Assembly: GCA_965178125.1 (NCBI GenBank)
Contig: OZ237735.1
Coordinates: 1,426,001 to 1,490,000, forward strand
Length of the DNA: 64,000 bases
Direction: 5' to 3'
Source: Bilabrum cf. latius
Taxonomy: Eukaryota > Bigyra: Bicosoecida > Bigyra > Bicosoecida
Shown here: one piece after another, positions 21,322 to 32,000 of the stretch
Numbering within the stretch: the stretch's first letter is position 1
How the letters are laid out: each line of letters begins with the position of its first letter
Made by a program: the position numbers and the translations under genes
The notes under the pieces: generated by a model
The model's database searches: none
Seen by the model: the letters and a program-made list of their open reading frames with translations, nothing else
What the model was told of the DNA's origin: nothing

Positions 21322-24300
21322 TCAAACCGCCAAAGCGCGGATCATCCTACGAAAGCAACTGGCCATTTTGAGCCGAGTGGTTAAACATTGAGAGTGATCC
21401 TCGCCCAGCTCGCGCTCCTCGATGGCCCGGCATTTCATGTACAGATCCAGCGCCTCGGCAAGCTGGCCTTGCGCATGCAAGCAGTCGGCCATGTTGAGCA
21501 GAGTGGTTGCCAAGCTCAGATGGTCCTCGCCCAGCACACGCTCCTCGATGGCCCGAGACTGCCTATATAGATCCAGCGCCTCGGCAAACTTGCCCTGAGT
21601 TTGCAAGCAAGTGCCTGTGTCGTGTAGTGTGCGAGCAAAGTCTGGATGATACTTGCCCAGTACGCGTTCTTGGATTGCCCGGCTCTGCTCATACCGATCT
21701 AGTGCCTCGGCATATTTGCCCTGGGACCGCAAGCAATTACCCATGTTTCCCAGAGCGGTAGCATAGATAGGATGCTCTTTGCCCACGGTGGACGAAACAA
21801 CGGACAGGCTCTGCTTATACAGATCCAGTGCCTCAGCATGCTTGCCCTGGGCCTGCAAGGAATTGCCTATGTTGTGCAGAGTACCTGCATAGACCGTTTT
21901 CTACATGCCCAAGTTGCGCTCAAGAATGGCCCGACACTGCCAAAACAGACCCAATGCTTCATCATGCTTACCCTGTACCTGTAAACAACTGCCCATGCTA
22001 AGCAGAGTGTTCGCATAGCTAGGATGATCGTCGCCCAGCACACGCTCCTCGATGGCCAGGGACTGCCTATATAGATCCAACGCCTCGGCAAACTTGCGCA
22101 ACGCAAGCAAGCAATTGCCCAGATTACCCAGGGTGCGAGCATAGTCTGGATGATACTTGCCCAGCACGCGCTCTTGGATTGCCCGGCTCTGCTCATACCG
22201 ATCCAGTGCCTCGGCATATTTGCCCTGGGATCGCAAGCATCCAGCCATATTGCCCAAAGTTGTTGCGTAGATTGGATGGTCCACGCCCAGCAAGTGCTCC
22301 TGAATCTTCTTGCTCCTCTTGAAACTATCCAGTGCCTCAGCATACTTTCCCTAGTCCTTTAAGCAATTAGCCATATTGTTCAAAGAGCTTGCATAGTCCG
22401 AGTGCTCCTTGCCCAGCACGCGTTCATTAATGGCAAGACACCGCCCATGCAGTTCGAGTGCTTCGGCATACCTGCCTGCGGCCTGCAAGCATACTGCCAT
22501 GTTATTCAATGTGCTTGCATAGTCAGGGTGCTCCTTGCCCAGTGCACGCTCACGAATGGTTCTACAAATACCATGTATATCCAGCGCTTCGGCATACTTG
22601 CCTTGAGCTTCCAAGCATACAGCCTTGCTGTTCAGAATGCTAACATAGTCAGGATGCTCTTTATCAAGCAAACGCCCACGAATTGCCTCACACTGCTCAA
22701 GCAGCTCCAGCGCGTCAGCATACCTTCCCTGTACCCGCAAACAAGTTGCCTTCATGCTGAGAATGCCTGTATAAACGCGATGCCTCTTTCCTAGAACCCG
22801 CTCGCAAATGCCCAGGCTAAACTGGCAGAGGCCCATTGCATCTGCGTACTTCCCCTGGTCCACAAGCGGAGCGAGCAACTTCTTGAGGGCAAATACCAGA
22901 CCAATATCATTCAACAGTCGGAAGAAACCGTCCTTGTGGCAGGGAATACCCCCCAAAGTAGCAGCTTGCTTCTGTAGCTATACTTGGACCCACAATGCGC
23001 CAGCAGAAATGCGCATAGCATCCAATCCAGACGACCGACCAGAGAGTGACTGCAGTGCATCAATAACATTCTCTAGTCCAGTCCCTGCCACCTTCTGAAT
23101 ATGAGCCAGCTCTACAATCAATGACCGCGTCATATCAAATGGTGAAACGAGGTGTCCTCCACCAACTGCAGCAAGATCAGTGCCTACGCATGAGGGGGCA
23201 TCAACTTGTGGAACTGCCTAAGACGGGACAGGCTCCTTGGGTATCAAAAGCTCGGAGCCATCACAGCAATGCAATCCTTTGCATGCATGTAGCGCAGCTG
23301 CACTCGAAATCCAGGCAGGCACTTTATGTGCATTTGAGCCGTGAAAGACGACCAAATCAACACTTGATCGTCCACACGCAGCCATGGATCTCACTATGGA
23401 CTCTCGCGCTTCAATGTCGTCGCACGTCTCAACAAGTAGGCGCACATGGCGTAAACCCAATCCAAATGAATGCATCACACGCTTCAGCACAGCTCGGTGA
23501 GCGATGTGGTCAGTCGAGAAATCGAAACCCGCCTTACTACATACCTCGATCGCAAGTTCCTCCTAGTACCTCACCATGCCCTCTAGCCTCGCCCTCTCGT
23601 ACAGTTTCTCAATCGCCTCCTTGGCCTTGGCTCGGGCAGCACCACCGTCGCTCGGATTCATGATCAAGTCGGGACATAAGCCATCAAATTCAGACCCCAT
23701 CACCTCCCGTAGATGCAAACTGGCCTCTGGTGGCAGAAGGCACGTCAGAGCCATATTACCACAGTAGTACCATTCTGGAGACGATATCATGCCCTTAACT
23801 ACGACTTGGCCATCCTGGCCAATGCCTTGGAATGACACGCTACCGATACTGTGGTGCAGTTGCAGGTATTCTTGCTCAAACTCAACAGCTGACAAACGAG
23901 CTCGACTGTGACCAGCAGAAACCAACTCTTCCACCTGACCTCCCCACCAATGCCTCAGCTCTGCAAGCATGTATGTTCGGCTCGGCTACCCGTGTTGGCC
24001 AGCGTCCATGCCAGAAGCCAATGATGACAAACTACCATACACTGGACGCAAGTTTCCATCGCTCTCGCGCCACTCTGCAAATACCTGAGGCGTGGAATCG
24101 TTTGATGCCATCCAATCCATCCACACTACATCGGGAATCAACAGCCGGTGCGTGTCCAGGACCATACGCTATCCACTTTCAAGCTGGTGCACCTCTACAT
24201 CGAATGGCAACACCTGCCGTGCACATGTACTCCTTGTCGAGCGGGTGACATGTTCAATCCCGTCCATCACTACTCTGCGATAGTCAAGGTTGGCCCCTGT

Positions 24301-26376
24301 CTCCTGGAAGGCACCATACACTGCCTGTGTAAGCTCCAGCCCCTGCTTGGTGAGCTTCCGCTTTACCTCTTCCGTGAGCTTCAGGTGGCTTGGGTCACAC
24401 GTATCCTTGAGTCTTTGCACAGCGACTGGATCCATCCCGTTCGACTCAAGCAAGTCGAAGATCGTGGGACATGACCTTGGAGCACACACAGTCTATGTCC
24501 CCGCAGCTTCAAATGACGATACTGCGCCTTCTTCCAATAGTGATTGTACTACCTTACGTTGATACACATGCTCGATGCGTCGTCCCATCTGTCTGTCGTA
24601 CCCTGCGATTCTAAAGTGACGGGCCAGCGGCTCCACTACATCCTACAACTGCTCTTCATCACAGTGCATCGACATACCTCCATCTGATGATCCCACACGC
24701 AATGTCTCATCCCCTTTCACGTCCACTTTCGCATACACCTACACACGCAGCATGCGATCGCCCACCCCCCTCACGCGCACCGGCACATCCACGCACTCAA
24801 GCAAAGGCGTCGAAACATGCACGCTGTCCATCGCATGCACCCACCGACTCGCCGCCGCCTCCCGCTTGGCCGCCTTGGCCGCCATCCTGGAGCTCATGTA
24901 GATGCCCTGCTGGTCGAACGCGAACTTCATGAACAGACCTAGGCCCTCGTGCTCTGCCTTGATCCCGCCGGCCATGCCCCCCGCGTCCACGAACCTGATC
25001 CCAGTCGCGGCCAAGATGGTAGTCATGTCCGCCTCCGTGAAGCCCACTGGATCCACGCCCCCTGGTGCCCACAGCATGTCGACCTCTGGGAAGCCCTCCA
25101 GCGCCTTTTTGACATCTGCCTGGAACAGCCGCCCGATCCTCTCGAGCTCCTCCTTGCGCTCCTTCTGCTCGTACGGGTAGAGCGCTACTTTGCGCTTGGC
25201 GGCCTCGAAGGCGGGCTGTCGGCCAGCAGACGGATCATGACCTAGATCGCTGAAGTCATCAAGTAGATTTCCACATGAATGAAATGAATATGAGGCAATG
25301 CTGCTGGTATTAGGGTCATCATCAGCCCCAGCACCTGATACAGGGGGCTTGAACTCACGGGTGGGCAGTCCACCTAGTGCTGGGCCTGCAGATGATGACG
25401 AACTACACGTAGATCTTGCCGCTTGCCCTCGCCCGCCAACACCAACGTACTCGGCCCTACTGGTGCCAGCTGCCGACTTCTAGTTCAAGCTGCTATCTGC
25501 ATGCGAGGCGGCCAGGTCGGCGTGAGTGGACTGAGGTGTGGATGCTGCACCCCCAAAAACACTCGCTCTGGTGGCATCATCCAGGCCTAGATCTGTCAGC
25601 CTAGCCTCGAGGTCGTCCAACAGAGCCTCTTGGTAGTACCCACTTGCTCGTAAGGTATCCGCAGCCCCTGATGAAGGCCTAATCGGTGTGGAAGCCCCTT
25701 TATCAGCCAGTTGCCCTGTACCCGCCCCATACGGGCCCCGGCTGCTGACCGAGCTTCGAATACACTCATGCGTCGCTTTCCTCGCCGAGACTGGTCCTGG
25801 ATGACCGGCTGACCGTTCCCCTTGCTTGCGATCGGCCGTATCCCTCGCTTGCGACCATGCTGGCCCGTACTTTGCTGGGGCAGGTACTGATGCAGGTCTT
25901 GCATGGCTTACTTGTGAACTGCTCTTGCTTGGGACTTCCTGCCGAGCGTGCAGGTTGGCAGGAGTGGACTCAGATGTGGATGGCGCCCCTGATGGGGCAG
26001 CACCCTCAATGGTATCATCAAGGCCTAGATCTGCCAGTACAGCCTCGACGTCATCCTCCAGAGCCTCTTGCGAGTAACCATCTAGTGCCTCATTGTCGGC
26101 GATTGCTGCTGATAGCCCGCTCGCTTTCGATAGTCCTGCAGCTGCTCCACACGGATTCCAGCTGCCAACAGAGCTAACAGTAGACTTGTAGATCGCTCCA
26201 GTTGCCGAGACTGGTCCCGGGTGGTTGGCTGGACCGTCAACTTGCTTGCGACCGTCAACTTGTGTGCGACCGGCCTCAACCTTCGCTTGCGGCCTGGCGG
26301 GCCCGTACCCTACTGGGGTCGGTGCTGAAGGGCTTGCTGAGGTGTCTTTTGATTTGCTGGTATCGGAATCTGACAT
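21322..26376 (-). CDS. Large TPR protein, kinesin-light-chain-type repeats
   Basis: 1,684 aa in a single frame, ATG at 26376, TGA at 21322-21324, joined through about 15 TAGs. The C-terminal third is an array of about 11 42-residue TPRs of the kinesin light chain/NB-ARC-associated type, consensus NCLxxQGKYAEALDLYxQ then AIxERVLGxxHPDYAxTL. The N-terminal 350 residues are Ser/Pro/Gly-rich and contain an internal duplication (QEALEDDVEAVLADLGLDD versus QEALLDDLEARLTDLGLDD). A middle region (about residues 400-800, with GVDPVGFTEADMTTIL and MSSRMAAKAAKREA) matches no family I recognise. Likely a protein-protein interaction scaffold; partner unknown. The TAG at 22351 sits exactly at the conserved Gln of the repeat. 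Confidence 0.85.
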
Positions 26377-26769
26377 CGAATCTTCGGCGCAAATGTCTGC
26401 GAAAGTGGACTCTGCAAAGGGAAAGGCTCTTGCGATCACAGCAGTATTGGGTGGACGAAAGAACCTGACATGGGCATTGATGGCTCTATCACAGCTCAAA
26501 TTCAAAACATCATACCTACAGAAACGATTCAGACAGACCAATGCTCTGAAATGAAGCTTGATACTGTCACAAGCCGACCGGAACGCATCATCAAGCTCGG
26601 ATCCTCGATTTCACACAGACGTGACACCAACTGCAAGTTTCATGCACCACTTCGAATTTATGTGCAATTCAAGCATTCATAGCAATGGCACCAGTACGAG
26701 CCTCACGACAGCAAGTAATGGCACAAGTTCGGATCTGATTTTGCAGCCCTACCTTCAAGAGTAGCACGC

Positions 26770-28381
26770 TACTAGCAGTAGTACATTGTACACAGCCCGC
26801 ACTTCGGAACTCCTGGGCAGCCCAGCCGAGAAGGCAGCCCGTATGGAGCTGTGCGGTGGGGCCACTGAACCCTGGCGCCTGGAGGTGAAGGACCTTCGGG
26901 CATGGGTGACGAGGCAGCTGGCTGGGGAGCAGCCGGCACCCACCGCATCGCAGGCGGTTATTCGTTTTCTCGAAGGTGCCGCAGGAGGGCACAACCAGAG
27001 CCATGTGACGGCACTGGCTGAGCGAGTGCAGGTGGAGAGGCTCCTCTGGGATGCCTCATCTCCGCTTGCGCACGACAGACTCGCTCCAGTCGATGCAGTC
27101 ACCAGAGAGTACGCAGGAGTGGCGCGAGCCACAATCCGCGCCGCCAGGTCCCAAGGAGCCGGGTCTTGGCTGCATGCGCCGCTCTCTGTCCTGAGCCGAG
27201 TCCAGCCTGAGGATGCCCGGGGCATGTTCTGCCAGCGTCTCGCCATCCCACAGCCGTGCAGCTGTCCCCCACAACCTCTTGGGGCAACGCACGGTGCATG
27301 TGGGGAGGCGTGGCGCGTCACGCAGATCTGCCCGGGGTGCCGGAAGCAGGGCAAGGTAGTCGAACTGATCTAGTCAGTTCGCCACGGTGCCACGTGCAAG
27401 GACAAGCGTGTCTGCGGAGGCCTTCCAGGCCGCAGGCACTTCCGGGTGCTCAACGTGCTCGAGCAGGTGGTCCGCGAGGCCACGGGCAGACGCCCTATCC
27501 GGGAGCCAGAGGGCCAAGTGGCCCGGCTGCCGGGTCGGCGCGGTCCGCTCGTGCCACGAGGCGACCTATTCTTTGAGCACGAGGGGACGGCTTATCTCAT
27601 CGATGTCACGGTGGTTGATTCCACTGCGGCAACTTACCGGTGGGACCGCTCGTCGTGGAGGATTGGCAGCGACTGGCAAGAGGGGTCTGCTCTGCGGGCC
27701 GCGCATGCCACGAAGCTGGCCAGCTACGGCAGGCCCGTCGACCTCGGAGCGCTCGGCGTCCGGATCGGAGGAGAAGACAAGTGGTGTCCTGGGACCGTGA
27801 GGACGCAGAAAGGGGCGGTACGCAGTGGCGTGCGGGTCGTACCCTTTGTGGTGGACGTGTTGGGGGGGATCGGGGAGAAGTCGGTCGAGTTCCTGTAGGT
27901 GCTCGATAAGCTGCGGAAGAAGAGGCAGGAGGACAAAGGGCGGCGGGTTCCGACTCGTCCGGCCAACGCGCGCCTCTCGTGGTCTTCCGTGGCAAAGGCT
28001 CGCCTCTCCGTTGCCGCCTAGCACCAGCACGTGCGCGGGGAACAGCGTGTGTACCACACTATGTACTCACGGGTCATGCAGGACCACTCAAGGATCCTCG
28101 ATTTTGTCTCGAAGGGATCGAGGAGGGCTGCAGCGAAGGCCAAACGGGCGCTCGCAAGGGCGATCCGAGAGGACTTTGCCAGCCTGGCTGTAGGGGCAGC
28201 CGAAAACAACAACCTCGCCGTGGCGATCGCCAACGTCAAGGCAGGGTTGGCTCAGAACGGGCAGCAGGACGGGGTGCCGGCAGCGGGCGCCGGAGGGAAC
28301 GTGAATGCTGACGCTCCCCATGGGGAAATGGGTCCCCAGGGTGGAGCTTAGGTGGTTTAGGCCATTGCAGCTGAAGCGTGA
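26770..28381 (+). mobile_element. 5'-truncated non-LTR retroelement, C-terminal region with restriction-like endonuclease
   Basis: Open frame through four TAGs (27371, 27896, 28018, 28349) to TGA at 28379-28381. The content is the C-terminus of a reverse-transcriptase polyprotein: GSWLHAPLSVLSRVQPEDAR, RLAIPQPCSCP, a CPGC plus RHGATC zinc-like motif, then a PD-(D/E)xK-like core RGDLFFEHEGTAYLIDVTVV. The tail is basic (RRAAAKAKRALARAI). No reverse-transcriptase YxDD region is present, so it is truncated at the 5' end; the exact left junction (somewhere 26560-26790) is unclear, since the frame stays open upstream. In-frame TAG use means the element was adapted to, or has long resided in, a TAG-sense host. 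Confidence 0.72.
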
Positions 28382-28938
28382 AGTCTGGTAGGTCCCGGGC
28401 CCTCGTTCCAGATGTTTCTTCGTGATAGCGTGCGCTTTTGAGTTGAGTCCACAAAATATCAGATCCCCCCCATTGTACACACCGTGAGACGCAGAGACGG
28501 TCATGGAGGAGGAAATGGTGGGTCCCGGCAGGGGACCCTGATGTGGGACTGGACCGCGCTTTGTGCCGGGCACATGCTCCGCACCTGTATGCTTTCTCCC
28601 TGTGAAGGCATCAGGCTGAGGGCTTGTGGGGGACCACATTGATGGCGAATAAAGGGGACTCGGCGGTGTAGGCTGAGATTGGGGGGCCTTTGGCCTGAAA
28701 GGGTCGGGGGTCTTGTAGTCCTTGTTTGAGGACTCCTCTGGATTCAGGTGATCACTCGAACTCCTTCGGGGGCAACGGTGCATCTGGGTGCTTGTGGAAT
28801 CTTTACCCAACAATGTATTTCTGTATTTTGTACACACTAAGTACAACGAGATGGGGGATGGGGCTCGACTGACCGACTGGGTACACTATCCACTTCGATG
28901 AATCGATACACTTCATACTGCATCCAGCCCATAGCAGG
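28382..28938. other. Non-coding stretch after the retroelement, probable 3' UTR plus unannotated DNA
   Basis: No gene recognised on either strand. 28442-28474 resembles 20856-20886. The minus-strand frame across 28088-28846 is an antisense shadow. Confidence 0.4.
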
Positions 28939-29028
28939 GAAGAGGCCGCCAGGCCTGCCAGTGCCCAGCGCAAACCCAGGGCCAAGGCGGACAGGGACGC
29001 CAGGCGCATCCAGCTCTAGGCACAGCTG
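28939..29028 (+). pseudogene. Copied fragment of TIM50 (charged insert)
   Basis: About 90 bp closely match TIM50 positions 19706-19790 (encoding EEAARSAQRRARAKADRDARRIQ-type sequence, read in the same frame with two extra codons). Where TIM50 has CAG at 19778-19780 in RIQLQAQL, the copy has TAG at 29017-29019. No promoter or further TIM50 sequence flanks it. It is either a stranded duplicate or part of an unrecognised gene. Confidence 0.72.
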
Positions 29029-29065
29029 GCGAATCGAAATCCAAGTGAAGCACATGGAATCCACT

Positions 29066-32000
29066 TTACAATGAGAAGCCCTGCCGCGCCTCTGCCAGCT
29101 CATCCTCATCCGGCTGAGACGCCATGTCGCTCCCCAGCTCGCTCCAGTGCCCCCGCACACTGCCATCACCCCCATCATCCTCGTCCCCTCCTACACTCTG
29201 TCGGTCGAGGTCATACTGGCCACCCCTGCCTCCCCCTTGCACCTGCTCACCGATCAGCTCGTCCATCATGGACTCCCCTGCCTCCTCGATCCTCACCGCG
29301 CCATCCACATCCCCGCTGCCAATGAACCTCCCAGCCTGGCGATGCGCTTGTTCCCCGAAAGAGGCAGCACTCGCAGCGAGTGTCCCGTCAGCACGACCCG
29401 CGATGGGAGACAGGCCGATCTTGCCCAAGCTGGGCGGGGGCACTGGGAGGTCCCCGGCATCACCGATTGACGAGGCATCAGCATCCCTCGCAGCACGCAC
29501 AGGACCACGGCCAGCAGCGGAAGCACCCGCCTTCATCGACTGTGCGAGCCTCCAGTCAGGGTCCTATGTGTGCAAGTCCTACTCCGCATCATCGCCACGG
29601 TCCATGGGCAGCACGTCTCGCGATCGACGTAATGATCGAGGAACACTGTCCACTGCAGCCTGCGTGCCGCCTGACAACCCACCATCACCACCACCGTTGC
29701 TGCTGCTGCCGCCTGCCTTCCTGCCATCATCCTGCGCATCATGGTCCCCAAACAGCGCACTCGATTCATCTGCAGCCATAGCAAGCTCGCGAGCCGCAGC
29801 CGCGAAAGCTTCAGCCGCTCTCACATCCTCATCGGTGTGACCCGACGCCGCCCCCCTGCTGCCCCCACCACCGCTCGTCCCCGATCGCCCCGTGCCCCAA
29901 GTATCCCTTGATCGCGTCTCATCGTGCGGGGCCGCACCCGCAGCCGCCCTCCGCAGCTGCCTGGCCGCCCCACCGCTCCCCGAGAGTGCCTAGTCTGCCT
30001 CGATCGCCGACCTGAGCTCCAGCACGCTGCGATTCAGCTGTGACCGAGAGTGTGCGTGTGAAACACCACTGCCACCGCTGCCACCAGGCCGTTGGCCGCT
30101 GGATGCCAGAGTATGCGGATCATGGACCGTCTTGGTACTCACCTTGCCCTACGCATCCACACTGCCGTGCTGATTTCCGCTCTCCAGCTGAGCCAGAGCG
30201 GCGCGTGACATGCGCAGCGCCACAGAGGCCCTCCCTACAGCAGCTTTCAGCTTCTTTTCCCAGTCGCCGTGAGCCTTTTGCAGCATGCGAGCTGCTCGCA
30301 ACAGGTCAGATCTAGACTTCTCCGCCCGATCCAGGGCGGCTTTATTGGAGGTCAATGGAAGCCCCTGCTGCTGGATTGCGGTCAGGCTCTGCCTCGCCTG
30401 CTGCATGCGCCTATCAGAGGCCAATAGGTCTTTGCGAAGCGCCTCTAGCTCCGTCAGGCTGTCAGTGGCTCGCTGGGCCCACGCAGGCGCAGTCTTGCCA
30501 GGGCTCGATGCCAGCGCGGGGTTGCTGAGAGCGGTCCTGAGCAGCTACCTGAGACCTGCGGCCAATGACGTCACCCTTCTCTCCCCAGCATTGCGGGCAT
30601 CGGCCAGACCCTGCATTGCCTGGTCGGCCGACCGATCGAGCTTCTGGATGCGTTCGATTCGTTGGGAGCCAATTGCTGTGGCCGGCTTGCTGGCAGCTGT
30701 GGGTATGCTGTCGCTCTTTGGCTTCGACACTTTCCCACTCGGACGGTCGGGTCGGCTTGGTCCCGCCACGGCTGCAGCCTGCTTGCCTGCAGACTGCGGG
30801 GCGCTACCACTACTTTCCTGCTAGCCTTGCCCTGTTGACCTCCGATTCTTCGGCCTTGCCTCGGCTGCCCGCTTGGCGCCGCTCTTGGTGCCAACAGGAG
30901 GCTTGCCGGCAATTGGTCTCGAATTGCTCCTAACTTTCGGAATCTCCACGGATCTTGAAGTCGCTGGTAGCTGCTTCCGGTACATTTTTGCCATCGCCGG
31001 AGCGGCAGCCGACCGCCGGGCGTTCGGCTTGCCACCAGCGGTCGCCTTCTTTACTCCAGCTTTGGCCTGCTTGCGGGGCCCCGACCCAATCGGGTCTGCG
31101 CGCTGCGGCGATGCTGCCTGAGTTGGGGCAGGCGGCCGTTCTGCACTGTGCGGCTCCTTGTCCAAGCTGCGGGCCTTGCTTCCCGCATCAGCTTGCGAGC
31201 CATGCTATGCGGTTCCAGCTGATTGCTGCGACGCTCTGTGTGGCTCTCCTGCGCCGCCCTCTTGTGTCCCAGAGCTGCGCCGCTCCGAGGGGGCAGAGGC
31301 TACAGAAGCAGGCGCGCCGGGGGTGGCTCCAAACCGGCTGAATATCTCCTGCTGCCTAGACATCTGCTCTTCCTTGGCCTCCAAGGAGCCCTCCAGCCTC
31401 GCCAGCTGCACCTCCTTCTCGCCGAGCTGCTTGGCGCGGGAGTCCAGCTGAGCCGCTTTGTCTTCGAGCACCTTTGACTTGCTCTATAGCTGCGCCTGTT
31501 CCTGTTTCAGCTGGTCTTCCAGTCTGTGCACGGCATTCATCTGCTGCCGCGCCTCCTCGCTGGTCTGCCGCTGCCTCATCTCTTGCTCGTCCAGTGCCAG
31601 CCTCCGAGCCTCAAGCTCCTTCTCGCGCTTGCGCAGCTCTTCTTGGGCTTGCTTCGTGGACGCCCCTGCCTGGTCGTTGGCCTGCTTCGCTTGCTGCTAA
31701 ATCTCGTGTTCCCTAGCGCTGAGCTCCTGCTCTTTCCGCTCGCACGCATCCAGCCGCTTCGCCACGTCCTGAGCCTGCGACCGCAGCAGATCCACCGCCC
31801 GCATCGACTTTGCCCTGGTGTCCTCCCGCGAGGCAGCGACCTCGCGCCTCTCTTTCTCGGCTTCATCCCTAGCCTACTTCGCACTCGTCAGGTGAGTCTG
31901 GGCCTGCTGCTCGAGATCTCTAGCTTTTGTCTCCACCTCAGCAGCTGCCTGCTCCCGCTCTCCAACCTGCTGCTCCCGATGCTACAGCGCCTCGATTTGA

